Made by a program: the position numbers and the translations under genes | Shown here: positions 31,745-43,849 of the stretch, piece after piece | Layout: every line of letters begins with the position of its first letter | How positions within the stretch are numbered: position 1 is the first letter of the stretch | The notes under the pieces: generated by a model | Seen by the model: the letters and a program-made list of their open reading frames with translations, nothing else | Database searches by the model: none | What the model was told of the DNA's origin: nothing | Assembly (NCBI GenBank): GCA_031841125.1 | Contig: CM063108.1 | Location: 43,174,122-43,238,121, forward strand | DNA: 64,000 bases | Direction: 5' to 3' | Origin: Acanthococcus lagerstroemiae | Lineage: Eukaryota > Arthropoda > Insecta > Hemiptera > Eriococcidae

Positions 31745-32440
31745 TTAAAAATTCTTATAAGTCCAAAACTAAAATTATGATCGTTGACCACACGAATGAC
31801 AACCAAGGGATCGCAGATGTGGATGGACTAGAAGCAGTGCAAGATTTCACATACTTGAGCTCCATGGTGTTCAGCAGAGGCGGCTCAGAAGCAGAAATAA
31901 GAAGAAGAGCGGCAATCTCAAAAACAGTAGTAGGAAAGCTCAATCAAATCTGGGAAAATCATGATGTCACAAAACACACCATGCTGAAAACAATCAAGTT
32001 CCTGATTTTTCCAATCATTTCGTATGCAGCAGAGTGCTGGATAGTGAAAAACGCTGACATACAGCGGATTGAGACTTTCGAGATGTATTGCTATAGACGT
32101 ATGCGGAGAATCCCATGGACCAAGAAGAAGACGAATACGTCGATACGCGAAGAACTTGGCGTGAAAGACAGACTCAGCATAGTCAGCAGGAGATGCATTC
32201 TCAGTTACTTTGGTCACGTAATCAGAATGGACAATCTAGAGAAACTGACTGTGCAGGGAAGAGTAGAAGGGACTAGGGCATGCGACAGGTCACCCACACG
32301 ATATATTGATTTAATACGGAAAATCACTGGTAAGAAGATGGAATCATGTACTAGGACAGCCGAGGACAAAGACAACTGGAGGAGTCTGGTCGACTCGGTA
32401 ACCTGACTATGATGCCCGAAACTGGGCGAGACGAAGAAGA
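31745..32440 (+). pseudogene. 5'-truncated LINE: reverse transcriptase C-terminal domain
   Basis: An open 209-codon frame (31777-32406) contains FTYLSSMVFSRGGSEAEIRR, IFPIISYAAECWIVKNADIQ, RIETFEMYCYRRMRRIPWTK and ILSYFGHVIRMDNLEKL. These are the conserved end of RTE/CR1-like LINE proteins. Codons are still open, so it is young, but polymerase motifs and the endonuclease are absent. This is a dead-on-arrival copy. Confidence 0.88.
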
Positions 32441-32939
32441 CTTATAGACTTGTTCATGTCTCAGTAAGACCGTTCAAAACTCGTTTACGATTCTTTATGA
32501 CTCTCTCAGATTTAATTGAAACTCTTCCAGACATGATCAAGACTTCTTATGACTTTTACCATAGGACTCGAATAAGATCAGGAGACTCGCTAAAACTAGG
32601 TAAAACTTTTCAATGCAAGTTTAAGGCTTTCCCAGCCTGTGAAGCACTTTTTTTGAGATTCACTAACTATATAGGATTCGTTCAAGATTTCTCACATGAC
32701 TTAATGAAAATTGAAGAAGACTTGATTAAATCTTCTGAAGGTTCTTTTGCAATTATTCAAGACACATTCAGACTCGTTCAAGACTCTATCAGCCACTTCC
32801 ACAGCGATATTTTCCCACTTTTGAATTAGGACATTAAGTTAGCTTCATTTGTTTGCCCTTCTTTTGTGCTCGACTGTGCTGTCACTGTTCTTGTTTTGGT
32901 CCCCTTTCTTTAATGGGAAATGGATGGGAGCTAAAGGAA

Positions 32940-34050
32940 ATGGGTAAGAGCTAAAGGAACTGGTAACGTCCACTTTTGAATTTTGAACCCAGAACAGTCT
33001 CAATCGTTCGCCCTTCATTTGTGTTTGTTCCTGCTTTCATTATTTTCGTTTCTGCCCTCCCTCTTCAGTCAGAAATGGATAGCGAGTTGAGGAAATAGTC
33101 TCACGTGTTTGAACCAAAAATGGTCTTTTAAACGTTTACGTTTTGTTTTGCTCATTTGTGTTTCGTCTGACCTTCCTTATTCCCATCTGCACCACCCCGA
33201 TTGACAATTTGGTGAGCGCTCACGCAACATGTCACAAACCCCTACAGTTTTGAGACTTTTGGCCTATCACATTTTTTCGTGAGTGTTCAACATCTCATAA
33301 TTTTAAGATAGTGTGTGCGAAGTGATCGCTCACCATTAGCGTGATTACTCAGTGATGTTCACAAATGCACTCACAGTTGGCTTCATTGTCAATCGGGACC
33401 TCTTTTAGCAGAAAATGGGAAGAAAGGCTGAGGAAAAGGAAGTCCTACTTTTGAATTTGGAACCCAAAATAGTCGCAATCGTCTGTGCTTCATTTGTGTT
33501 TGTGCTTCCATTTATTTCGTCTGTTCTTCCCCCTTCACTTCCTCCCAAAGGTACATATTGTAAGACAGCCTCCATTTATGAGTATGAACCAAGAATAGTC
33601 TCAGTCGCTTGTGCTTCTTTATGCTCAATCGAGCACAAACGACTGGGACTATTCTTGGATTTATAATAGTAAGTAAACGCTGTCTAATATGGACCCTGTG
33701 CAAGGGGGTTAAGAGATAGAGAAAACGAAAATATTGGAAGCCCAAATGATTGTGACCATTTTGGGTCCAAAAGTCAAGAGAGAAGTTACCATTGCCTCAG
33801 TCCACCTGTTACCTACTAAAAAGAGGGGACACAAACGAAAATAATGAAAGCCCAAATAAATGAAACACGAACGATTGAGACCAGTTTCGGTTCAAAATTC
33901 AGAAGTGGAAGCTCTGTCTTACAGTATGAACCATGTGGGAGTGGGCGGAGAGAGGAGGCAAAAACGAAAATAATGAAAGTACAAACGACCACAAATGATT
34001 GGAGCTACTTTGAGTCCAAATTCATAAATCTGCAGGGAGGCTGGGGAAAT
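32940..34050. repeat. Repeats of a 'gaaccaaaatagtctcaatcgt...tgtgcttcatttgtgtttgt' unit in both orientations
   Basis: Copies start at about 32970, 33100, 33455 and 33585, with inverted copies around 33730-33790 and 33850-34010. Unit length is about 110-140 bases. Frames here (33415-33666, 33844-34110) translate the repeat. An intervening part (33200-33400) has no gene. Confidence 0.6.
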
Positions 34051-34751
34051 GTCATTCGTTTCCAGGCAGGTTCAAGATTCGCGATGAGATACCTCGAAAA
34101 TCTTCTATGATTGTTTAAGATTCTTTGAGACTCTACAAGACTCTCGTTGTTTGAGATAGGCAAGACTTTCCCAATGTGATCATATCTGTTTTGAAGCACT
34201 TGAACTCCTTTCTAGAATCACGTTTTGCCTCGCGCATCATCGAAGACAGCGATTTCATCGAAATCGTTTACATGACTTAATAATTCAATCGCAAATTCGG
34301 AAACAACGCCTCCCGACTTTCACCCGGCGGCAGCTACAGTAGTTTCGTCTTTCGTCATAGCACCGGCATGCATTAAAATTTTTTTTCACCAGTTACTAAA
34401 TTGATGGAATATCTAGTTATTCATCGACGTTCGAACGGATGGTGCTCGAAGTAAATACGTAATATGGAGGTTTAATCTTCTCTCGCTCGTGCGTTGTTGA
34501 TGCAGATTGTATGCGAGTGATCCGAGTTGTAAAATCGAGGCCATTCTTCGCTCGTCCAAGTAATTAGTAAATTCCATTTGCTTTAAATACCAGTGAGTAC
34601 ATAGGTGTAATATTTGACATACTGTAAATTTATTGCTAACGTCTGTTCACCCGGTCACGGTGCAGTCGGAGTAACTTCGATCCGACGATAAAGTCAAGGT
34701 GTCTGGGCATTGGGCATTGCAAACAATCATCGCTGGTAATCGAGCTGATCG

Positions 34752-34858
34752 ATTAAAATTATGCATCTTTCTCATCGCTCGGTCAGTTGAGACATTTTTC
34801 GTCGGTTTCAAAGTTGTTGGTTGCGGTTTCACATCACCGGAATTTGCCACGATGAAAG
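34752..34858 (+). promoter_or_regulatory. Core promoter and first exon (TATA-like, initiator, DPE, ATGAAAG|GTTAGT)
   Basis: ATTAAAA at 34752 is 33 bases before the A of an arthropod initiator TCAGTT (34783-34788, A at 34785). AGTTG at 34812-34816 matches the DPE consensus RGWYV exactly at +28. A 67-base leader then reaches ATG (34852) and a donor, so the first exon would code only Met-Lys plus one base. Such tiny first exons are common in insect genes for secreted proteins. The phase fits the acceptor at 62078, giving MKAMQHAVLL; see the finding. Confidence 0.5.
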
Positions 34859-36864
34859 GTTAGTCAATTCAGATTTACTTTGGAATACATTTACGATATA
34901 CATTCGTAAGAATTTTTTCGTCCCCATATCCCTCCCCTTGTGGAAGTTCTCACGAAACACAACTGAAATGAATACAAGAATCATGTGTTCTTCGAGATCC
35001 GAGGGAGGGGAGAAATTCCCCAAGGTGATGAGAAAGTGGACCCGCGGATTCGATAGGCTACCCTCGTACCCTGAAAACCCAGCAATTCACTGACAAAGCG
35101 TGCGGGAGGGTAAGGGGTCCGGATCTTACTTGAGTTTTAATGTGTGAATCTGGTCACGATATCCTGACCTTTTGAAATGTTTGGTAATTCAAATCTTCAG
35201 ATCAAAAGGGATTTGAACTGTAAAATCTAAATCTTATCATACTGATTCGGAACCCCATTGATGAAAAATCGATCGCAGAGTTGTCTTAGTTTGTAAAATC
35301 GCCACAAATGAGACTTTGGGTAGAAAGTGTTTACTCGATCAATTTGAGGGCAAAGTCATCTCAAAGTGGGTGAAGCCGGCACAAGTAATTTTGTGCTTAC
35401 AAACCGCATTATCAAGGAATTCATTCAGCTAGAAATTTCTGCATTTTTACTAATTTAGATCCTCGTTTCATCCCCGTCAGTTTAATTTGGTTGAAAAATA
35501 GGACCGAATCTGGATCTCGAGCAAAGAGAATCAGACTTTTTATCCATCATTCGTATAGAATCATGTTGCCACCAGCGATTTCTCCTGATGGGGAGGGGGT
35601 TGGGACAAAATTCTTTTCAGGAGGAAAAACGTTTTTTTCGTTTTTTGTTTGTTTTGTTTTGTCAAGTAGTGTAATTTTAATCCAAGCGGGGAGGAGGGTG
35701 CCCTTTCCAAACGGCTTCTGCTCCACCTCCCAAAACTGAAAATCAAATTTCGTTTCTGAAAATGGAATAACCTGGACTCCTGTCAGAGACTAGTCGGTCA
35801 AAAGCCAAAGGTTTCAAGCTAAGTATCGAACATTATCTGAAAGGTTGAAACAAAGCTGAAATGTGGAAGACATTTCAAAAATCTGAAAGTCGGTAGCAAA
35901 CGTTGAATTTCGAATTTCAGTGACTATTCTGTTTTTACTGGATTCTCTGTTTGACCTAGAGCCTAAAATTTGAGAAAGTTGAACATTTTATCAAATTCTA
36001 AAGGTTGAAAGCAAAAGGCTTATTTACCAGTGTCGCAAGCTGAATCCGATAGCAAATGTTCTATTGTTTAATTTACGGGCTTCGGTCCTGGTGAATATAG
36101 GAGGGAAATTTAGTCTGGAACAGAAGTCAAAACCCCATGTGTTTTTCCCATAAGAACGAGAGGAGCTGGTGGCACGGATTCCCCTAATCCGATCGATTAA
36201 CTTTTAATTTGTCGGATTTTTTCAACTCGCCTGACTGAAATGGAAAATGTTCCCAACTGCTGAGTTAGAAATCCCCACGGGCGGAGGGGTTGTTGCTCCC
36301 TTATCAGTACGTCCCTGCTTCCAATAATTTGGCAGTCGGCAAATTTTGAAACTGTTCATTTGAATTTTTCATTTCCTAAGAACGATTGTTTGTTTGTTTA
36401 TTTTTTTTTTGTCAATTAAAAATTATTTTGATTAAAAAATTGACAAATTTTAAAGAATTTTGTCGGCAAATTTTTAGGTAAAAAAAAAAATTGTCGGCAA
36501 ATTTTCCTTCTCGACCCCCCAAAACTGAAAGTCAAGTTTCGTCTCTGATACTCGTACATCTGCACATACGTTCCTTCGAATAAACATTTTTTGTGAAAAT
36601 AGCAAATGCGCTATAACCGCATTAATTCATAAACTCGTGTCCAAAAATGAATTATGTAAGTAGGTATGTCAAGGTACGTATGAAACAAACCGGCAAAATA
36701 ATTGAGCTAATTAACAAACAAAGAAATCACTTTTCGACCGCATTTCCTGATTGCTTACACATGTGTTGCCTACTTCTTCACTTCCAGGCAAATCTAATAT
36801 GCATCCTGCTATATGACAAAGACCTCTCTCTCGATGGGGAGATGTGCTAGGAAGTTATGGATGT
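34859..36864. other. Non-coding, presumed intron
   Basis: No gene is seen. Short MITE-like remains are present: 36130-36320 ends ...CAGTACGTCCCTG, the same right end as the MITEs at 48425 and 53155. Confidence 0.45.
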
Positions 36865-37500
36865 CAGTGGCGTAGGAGCATTGGGATTTTTGGGATTAAA
36901 ACACCCTCCCAAGGTAAAAAAAAAGGCTTTTGAAGAATTGCAGTTCTGAAAAAAGAATGATGTACGACATCCAGGATTCACCCAACCAGTGCATCTCAAC
37001 TCCTGAAGAATTTTATAAAATAACAGTCTTCATACCCTTTTTAGAATCTATGAATAATGAATTGGAAGAACGGTTCATTAATCACTCCTCGATTCCGAAA
37101 AATTTCACTGTTCTTCTGAATCAAAACCAAAGTGAGAAGTGCATAGATGAAGATATTAATGACATGAAGAATTTATGCGATTTCTACAAGAATGATCTAG
37201 ATCGTTCTCTAGAAATAGCAGTAGAAGAATTATCTCTTTAGTACAGACACGTCAGACGGACTCTAGCTCATAGTAGTGGTAGAGAAATCAAGCGCAATCC
37301 ACTTACATTGAATTTTGCAACGGAAAAATATTCCCGCGCATTTACAGACTATTAAAAATTTCAATAACTTTGCCTGTAACAACAAGCACGAGTGAGCGCT
37401 CTTTTTCAACATAACGGCTTCGAAGACATATTTGAGAAGCGCCACAGGAGAAAATAGACTCAATGGACTCGCATTATTATATAAATATAGGGTGTCTCTT
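36865..37500 (+). pseudogene. hAT transposase remnant (ZMYM/hAT C-terminal family)
   Basis: CAGTGGCGTAGGAG at 36865 looks like an hAT terminus. A 103-codon frame (36930-37241) includes TPEEFYKITVFIPFLESMNN and ELEERFI, as in transposases of the ZMYM1-like hAT group. After a stop and a shift, codons at about 37290-37490 read LPVTTSTSER and YLRSATGENRLNGLALL, the signature hAT dimerisation domain. Most of the catalytic core is absent, so it is inactive. Confidence 0.75.
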
Positions 37501-38043
37501 TTGCAATGACCCATCTTCCAACTGGTAAGTAGGCAACCTATCCTGACATTATGCAGATAGGTTTGCATACTCTTACTTTAGAAGGAGCTGGGTTATGGTC
37601 AAATTTTGAAACGTTTTCAATTTTTGATTTTTTTTCTTCTTACGACTGGAGATAGGTAGAAAAATGGTACCCGTGAAACTTGCCCTCTTAAGCTTCTGTT
37701 TTTTTTTTTGTTTTTTTTTAAAATCATTGGCAGCAGATTGTAGGTACATTGAATTACCCATCAAAAAAGGTCATTAGCAATTTTATTGTATCTTGATTAG
37801 AACTGCTCAAAATGGGATTCAAGGTATCCCTGTTAAGAATTATTACTTTTTAACACAGATGATGTACTGACCTTATGACGATAATAATCATCTTCTCCAG
37901 GTACTTTACCACTTCACAGACTTATATCGTTTATGGGGCTTATTCACCTCTCTCCTTCCATCCTATTCACCCTATATTTTAAATTGAGAATCATGCAATG
38001 AGCGGGGGGAGGGGGTCTAGTATTTTGTAAAGTTTAATATAGG

Positions 38044-38342
38044 TGTAAGAATCTTACGTCTACTCATCGTTCCTGTCGATTCCTGATTCCTTTTATTTCT
38101 CATTTCTCGCTTCTCCTTATCGTCTTTCATCAAGTCATAACCTGACTCGACCTGATGACGGTACTCTTCCTTCTTTCCTCCCTTATCAACTACGTTCACC
38201 TCGTCGATCGTTCGGTTCTTGTACTTCAGTGTCTATTTAGCTGCCGTCTTTTGCGAACTTGATTTTGAATTCGCCTCAATAAACATTACGTGTGCATTCA
38301 TACTTGTTCTCTTTATTGGTGCTCCGCTTGAACGAACTTACA
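38044..38342 (+). repeat. 5' LTR
   Basis: 299 bases, TG...CA ends, near-identical to 40358-40656, with AATAAA at about 38278. Confidence 0.92.
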
Positions 38343-38375
38343 AATTCAAAATCACTCTATTTTCGCGCTTTTTCG

Positions 38376-39575
38376 ATGGTTAAAGTACGCTTTTTGTTCG
38401 CCCTTGAGGCCGCTAGCCCTGGCTCTCAAACGTCAGTATTAAACATAAAACAAATGCAGATTGAAGACGAGGAAATTATCTACCAGTTTCCTGCCCACCT
38501 GCAACACAAGGACCATCATGAACTGTTGCTTGCTACTACTACTGGTAAACGTGTTAAGAAAGCGCTAACCATTCGGGGCCATTATCGAAATCCGTTCATC
38601 AATCTACCTCCAGAGCTGTCCAAGCTCTATATTGACGAAGACGGAAACGCAGTATTTTGTGATGAATTGTTACCGGAATTTATCTCATCAGATCCAGCAC
38701 GGGAGAAACGACAAACCATCTCCGACACAACCGAAATTGCTAAACCAAAAAGTCTCGCCAATATTCTGAAAGATGCTGTAATTTTGAAATTTGATTCGAA
38801 AAATCTCAACGCCGCAACATGGTTGGACTCCTTTGAAAATGAATGTTCTCGTCTTGAGGTTCCAGTCAGTCGTCGTTGGGAGGCAATACGTTTATTTCTC
38901 GAAGATGTGGCTGTGGAATGGTATCAAACGACACAAATCACTAATAAAAATTCTTCTTGGGAAGTATGGCGCGAATCATTTTTGGACAATTTCGCTCAAA
39001 AAGGTTGGTCAACTGCACGCTCAGCTATCACTTTCCGCTTCCTTGGAGGTTCTATGTCAGAATATGCGATACGAAAACTTAACATGCTCCTCAATATGAA
39101 TCCTAAAATGCACGAGGATACCAAGATCGCTCTCATTGTAGTAGGTCTTCCGCTTGCGGTCCAGGAACGCATTGATCGATCAGAAACTCCTTCAGTGGGT
39201 AAGTTAATTTCCAAAATTAACTCTCTTGAAAGACCTGCACGTTTATTCTCTGGGCAATGGTCCACGTCTCAAAACTCAAACGCAACATCTGAACTGAAGA
39301 AACAGCAATCTTCATGCTCATATTGTGAGAAAAAAGGCCACCCCGGCCGTTTTCACTCTGAAGGTAATTGTAGAACAAAAGAATACGATATCGCTAGGCA
39401 AAAATCCAAGGGTCAGACTTCTTCCAATTTTTCACCGCAAAATCGCAATATTGAGAAAGCTAACGTAAATAATTTTTCTCCTTTCTCACGTAATCCTACC
39501 GAAAAAAAATCAATTAATAATTTACAACTTCTTGATTTAGCGGCAGAATTAGATTATGAACAAAAAAACCAGTGA
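38376..39575 (+). CDS. Retrotransposon Gag-like protein, about 399 residues
   Basis: The open frame has a capsid-like helical region (AATWLDSFENECSRL, EVWRESFLDNFAQKGWS, AIRKLNMLLNMNPKM, IALIVVGLPLAVQERI) and a knuckle-like zinc motif CSYCEKKGHPGRFHSEGNC near the C-terminus, with a longer His-Cys gap than the classic CCHC. This is the Gag organisation of Ty3/gypsy-type elements. The frame is open further upstream into the LTR; I chose MVKVRFLF because it starts beyond the LTR. Gag would assemble particles and bind RNA. Confidence 0.82.
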   Translation: MVKVRFLFALEAASPGSQTSVLNIKQMQIEDEEIIYQFPAHLQHKDHHELLLATTTGKRVKKALTIRGHYRNPFINLPPELSKLYIDEDGNAVFCDELLPEFISSDPAREKRQTISDTTEIAKPKSLANILKDAVILKFDSKNLNAATWLDSFENECSRLEVPVSRRWEAIRLFLEDVAVEWYQTTQITNKNSSWEVWRESFLDNFAQKGWSTARSAITFRFLGGSMSEYAIRKLNMLLNMNPKMHEDTKIALIVVGLPLAVQERIDRSETPSVGKLISKINSLERPARLFSGQWSTSQNSNATSELKKQQSSCSYCEKKGHPGRFHSEGNCRTKEYDIARQKSKGQTSSNFSPQNRNIEKANVNNFSPFSRNPTEKKSINNLQLLDLAAELDYEQKNQ

Positions 39576-40270
39576 CTTCTCCGCTCTTAGTATTGGACTC
39601 TTCAATTGATGGAATAAAAGTAAAAACTCTTATGATCCTGGATCAAACGTATCTGTAATTTCTGAAGAAACCTTAAGAAATCAAAAAGAAAAAAAATTTA
39701 TTCCAATAAAATTGAAGTTTAAAACTATGAGTGGAGAGGCACATTTTGTTGGGATTACTATGATTAATTTAACAATTTTAAATATTACAAAAAGAATCCC
39801 AATTTATGTTTTAGATAAGCAGTTTGGTAAACCGTATTCGCTGTAATAAAAACGATTCATCTTTCCCCCGGATCGTGCGTGGTCTTCAATTGCTTCGGAA
39901 TGTGTCCTTCAGTATAATGATACTCCACATAGCATTACTGGTTTTCCTCCTTCCTATCTCCTTAATGGATGTTCTCGTAACATTATTCCCTCTATCCTTA
40001 TCGATCCTCCAAACCTTCCAGCGGATCGAAAAACCGCGTTAGAGAATACAATTCGATCTCATCAATATAATAAACTGCGCTATGACCAAAATAAATCCGA
40101 TGTATCCTTTTTGGTTGGCGAACTTGTTTTTATCGATAATGGTAATAAGTTGAATCGTGATAAACTAGACCCAGTTAGAATAGGACCGTTTCCAATAAGT
40201 AGAAAGATTTGTGATACGGTATATGAAATAGATGTTAATACTGGAAATTTTTCAAAACGTTGATATCACT
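39576..40270 (+). pseudogene. Pol remnants: protease start and integrase C-terminus
   Basis: Codons read PGSNVSVISEETLRNQ, a protease active-site region in which the catalytic DSG/DTG is replaced or frameshifted. Then, after a large deletion near 39835, they read LQYNDTPHSITGFPPSYLLN and LVGELVFIDNG...LGPF-like text typical of the integrase tail of gypsy-type elements. Stops and shifts interrupt it. Confidence 0.75.
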
Positions 40271-40357
40271 TAGATAAATTATTGAAATGTTCGACAATTC
40301 CTATGTGTTTATCCTATCCTTATCCTTTCTTCCGCTCCAAATGACTGGGATGGGGGA

Positions 40358-40656
40358 TGTAAGAATCTTACGTCTACTCATCGTTCCTGTCGATTCCTGA
40401 TTCCTTTTATTTCTCATTTCTCGCTTCTCCTTATCGTCTTTCATCAAGTCATAACCTGACTCGACCTGATGACGGTACTCTTCCTTCTTTCCTCCCTTAT
40501 CAACTACGTTCACCTCGTCGATCGTTCGGTTCTTGTACTTCAGTGTCTATTTAGCTGCCGTCTTTTGCGAACTTGATTTTGAATTCGCCTCAATAAACAT
40601 TACGTGTGCATTCATACTTGTTCGCTTTATTGGTGCTCCGCTTGAACGAACTTACA
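40358..40656 (+). repeat. 3' LTR
   Basis: 299 bases, near-identical to the 5' LTR, followed by TAGG. Confidence 0.92.
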
Positions 40657-41039
40657 TAGGTATCCAATAATTGGTTCTAAAGGTCGCTAAATTCGGTTTT
40701 GGTAACATTTTGACCATATTCCCCGAACTGTGGCGCATACTGATGGGAAGGAGGTAGAAGATGACAGTTGTGGTAACACACAAAAACAAATTAAAGATCA
40801 TGGGAAGTGGGTCGTGAGAAGAAAAAAGATTTCACAGACAGAAAATTTTTCAAAATTTGACCATATCTCAGCCCCTTTAAAAGTAAGAGTATGCAAACAT
40901 ATCTACATATTGTTGGGGTAGGTTGAGTATTGAAGTAATTACCTCCATATCCTCCTAAAATTTCTAACTACTGACAACATTCATCAACGGTACCAAAAAT
41001 TCCACAAAAATAAAAAACCCTCCCAATACTGAGACCTGG

Positions 41040-41660
41040 CTGCGCCACTGACGAGTGGCAGCACAAACCAGCACAAACGATTGCATCCACTTTTCCCTTT
41101 TCAATCCTTTGTCTAACCCCTTTTTCAGAAACCATTTCTCTGGCCTCGCCATAAGTAATCCTCAAAAATCTTGAGAGGGGGAGGAGCACAAACGACGGGG
41201 TTTTCAGCACAAACTCGCACAAGTGAATGACACCACTTGCTACCCCATCAGCCTAGTGACGGGCTCCCGTTTCTACAGCCCCCGAAAGTTTTCCCGTGTA
41301 CCTCTGGAAGGGGGACAGCATAAATGACGGTGCTTTCAGCACAAACCAGCACAAACGTAGCACAAACGATTGACATAATTTTAAATCCCATAGGTGAAGG
41401 TGGGGGCTCCCGTTTTCTACAACCCCCCCCCCCCCAAGAAAAAAGTTTGCCCGAGTGTTTCAGGAATGGGAGCAGCACAAACGACGGGGTTTTCAACACA
41501 AATCAGCACAAATGTAGCACAAATGATAGACACCATTTTCGATCACCTAGGTGAAAGTGGTGGGTTCCCGTTTGTACAGAACCCCCAGAAGTTTTCTCAA
41601 ATAACTCAGGAAGGGGGCAGCACAAATGATGGGGTTTTCAGCACAAACGAATAGCATGTT
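41040..41660 (+). repeat. Satellite-like array, about 135-155-bp unit
   Basis: At least three and a half units contain AGCACAAACGACGGGGTTTT, CAGCACAAA repeats, GGCTCCCGTTT(T)CTACA and CCCCGAAAGTTT. Units begin at about 41178, 41315, 41469 and 41615. A C13 tract lies at about 41423. Frames in both strands translate the array. Confidence 0.8.
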
Positions 41661-42700
41661 TCAAGGCTATCGGGGAGGGTGGGGGCCGAGGAAATGCACA
41701 TTTTACAAACTGGTGTATTTGCGCATTTGCACTACACCGCAAAGAAGGCATAGGTTGTTCATCGATAGAGTGCGTTTCCGCAGTATAACATAATATTCTC
41801 ACCCACTGGTGGGTGACAGCCGCATATTTCATCACTGGCATAATACCTCAATTTCCAAATACAAAAGTTAGTTTTTAGTAATTATAAAATGTCCTTTCCG
41901 TTGTGTTTGGGCATTGCAAAATATTCGTAATTCCTTGTTCGTTGTTCTCAGACTTCGTTTCTTGAAAAATAAGACGGCAATGACGTCACTGAAGTGCCAA
42001 GCAAAAAAGAGCCCTCTATTGCAAAAATTCAATTTTCCCATTACTTTCTCGTGAGATGAATTCCGGTAAGGATGAGATTGGAAAAATATTCAAATATAAT
42101 TAAATTTTAAAATAATTAAATTAATTGAAAATAAATAAATTATTGGAATTAAATTTAAATTATAAGGATCAAAATTATTAAATGAATTTATTATCATTTA
42201 TAATTATTTTTGATGATTTTAAAATAAATTAGATTGATAATTTTGTTCACACTCAGTTGGTATCAACTTGGCTGTCGATTCATTTAATTTCCTCTTCATG
42301 TGGCGTAGAAACTGTTTTTATCAATTTTCTCAGAACGGCAAAGATTGACTTCGGCAACTTTGGAAAAAAGCTCTTCAGTTATTAGATGAATTAGACAAAT
42401 TAGCTCCACTGACGATGATTTTGTTCAGTAATGAGATCCTGTAAACGAGACTTCAGAAGACAGTGATTACTTCGCAAGAGGGAAATGATCACTTCCCTCA
42501 TTAGGGAATGAAGATAGCGTAACCCATACGTAAACATTACCAGTTTGAAGCTGCTGAGCAACGACTCTTTCTCAAGACTAAACCGTTGGAACATGATGAT
42601 CTTTTTGCTTACATTTTGGATAAAAGTGCTTTTCAACTTCTCACTCTTCGCGTACCTATCACCTACCTTATTGGGGGCATCCCTCTAAATTAAGAATTTC
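41660..42700. other. Non-coding
   Basis: No gene is recognised. A CRE palindrome TGACGTCA lies at 41981-41988, and a very AT-rich stretch runs from 42080 to 42235. Confidence 0.45.
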
Positions 42701-43260
42701 GGGCACTCGAGAGTATACGAAATCGAATTCCAAAACCATAATGTTTTCAATCACGAATGACATCTTTGGCGAATGCTGTGCGCACACCACGACACCGCCA
42801 CGCGCCAACTTCGATACCTCGTTGACCATTTTTGTGGTGACACTAATCGACGGTGTCCGAGCTACGAATAAATGAAAAAGGGAAAGTGCCAACGTGTTCG
42901 TGTTTTATTGGTATTGTTTTCAAAACTCCAAAGTTGGGTCGTCGGTGTTAAACACGTGCAAGGCTCCGCACAGTTCATCGGCGATGACGCAATTTCACCA
43001 CGAGCCAGCAGGTCCGCTGTTGTTGCTGACCTACCGGCAGAGTTGGTGTCGACGAGGCCGAAGAAATGCCCGGCGACCATCGTGTCACCTCAGGTATTGC
43101 AGTCACGTATCCGCTGACGGTTACGTACGGACCGACATTTCCTGCACGGGTTCTGACACCTGGGCCTACACGTACCCGTCTCCCCGGTGAGATCTGTCGT
43201 GTGCAGCTGCTGTCGAATGCGGGCAGAGAAGCCCGGCAGAAGGTTTGCCTAAGTTGACCA
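42700..43260. other. GC-rich block with open frames on both strands, origin unclear
   Basis: Composition rises sharply. A plus frame (42872-43117) and a minus frame (42862-43080) are both open. The plus frame contains SAVVADLPAELVS, which faintly recalls retroelement Pol proteins, but I cannot assign it. It is probably an old mobile-element fragment. Confidence 0.35.
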
Positions 43261-43549
43261 TCCGATTACGTTAATGCGGATTGCATATACATCCACACAG
43301 GTATGTGCAGGTTAGCTCTTGTCAAAACTTTCTAATCCCGGCCACAAATGGTTATTACGCTTTCCCTCGAGTGCGCGAAGAACGGAATACACGAGCAAAT
43401 AGTAGGAGAATCAAGGTAAACAACAAAAGACACCCACCATTTGTGAAGTACACTAGACCATCTGACGTGAGCATCTTATGTACTACGTGAATTTTGCCTT
43501 CTTTCGTCCGTAGTAACGATTCTGTGTATCTCTGATCTTCGTTTTCGTC

Positions 43550-43675
43550 TTACTTGTTCGAGTGCGAATAGCGGTATGAGTAATGTTTGGTGAGCGAGTG
43601 CAATACACCTGTTCCGTTGATTAATCGCTTGTTAGTTACACCTACTGCGGTTCCGTCCGTCGGACAAACAAAAAG
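43550..43675 (+). other. Possible non-coding first exon
   Basis: Unique sequence of balanced composition ends at a strong donor AAAAAG|GTAAGCG (about 43675). No coding frame or clear core promoter is evident. Confidence 0.2.
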
Positions 43676-43849
43676 GTAAGCGAACGTTCGAAATTCATTA
43701 ACATCTCGGGGCCGTATTTAGGAAGATGCCCGAGCCCCCCCCCCCCACCACCAATAGCCCGGATACTAATTGAATGTACCCAGCATCTTTTTTTGGACTA
43801 AAAGGGGCCACCTGGCGAGTTTGTATTGAAGAGGAATATTTTGAGAAAT

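Larger units (their letters stand above)
30950..32830. repeat. Field of degenerate 'agactTgtTcaagact' repeats (interrupted)
   Basis: Short phrases of the type GACTCGTTCAAGACTC, CTTGATTGAAG and TTTAGACTTG recur every 20-40 bases at about 30950-31420, 31530-31760 and 32440-32800. They are interrupted by the MITE at 31425 and the LINE fragment at 31745. The reverse-complement form fills about 50450-51060. It looks like a very old minisatellite. The frame 32497-32829 is a translation of it. Confidence 0.6.
38044..40656 (+). mobile_element. Internally deleted LTR retrotransposon
   Basis: Two 299-bp LTRs (38044-38342 and 40358-40656) begin TGTAAGAATC and end GAACTTACA. They differ at one base that I can see (about 38310 against 40623). 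The 4-base duplication TAGG flanks both sides (38040-38043 and 40657-40660). A purine tract GGGATGGGGGA precedes the 3' LTR. The interior keeps gag, a damaged protease start and the integrase tail. Reverse transcriptase, RNase H and the integrase core are gone, so it is non-autonomous and young. Confidence 0.92.
37561..40898. mobile_element. Long-TIR element split by an LTR retrotransposon
   Basis: The left arm from 37561 (GTTTGCATACTCTTACTTTA...CAAATTTTGAAA) is mirrored by the right arm ending at 40898 (...TTTGACCATA...AAGTAAGAGTATGCAAAC), about 80-90 bases with mismatches. Taking out the LTR element (38044-40656) leaves a unit of about 0.7 kb without a gene. No target duplication was identified with confidence. 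Confidence 0.6.

Noticed and set aside
36865..41050. One large hAT element from CAGTGGCG (36865) to CGCCACTG (41050)
   Set aside because: The flanking 8-mers (ATGGATGT and ACGAGTGG) do not match, so the ends belong to different insertions.
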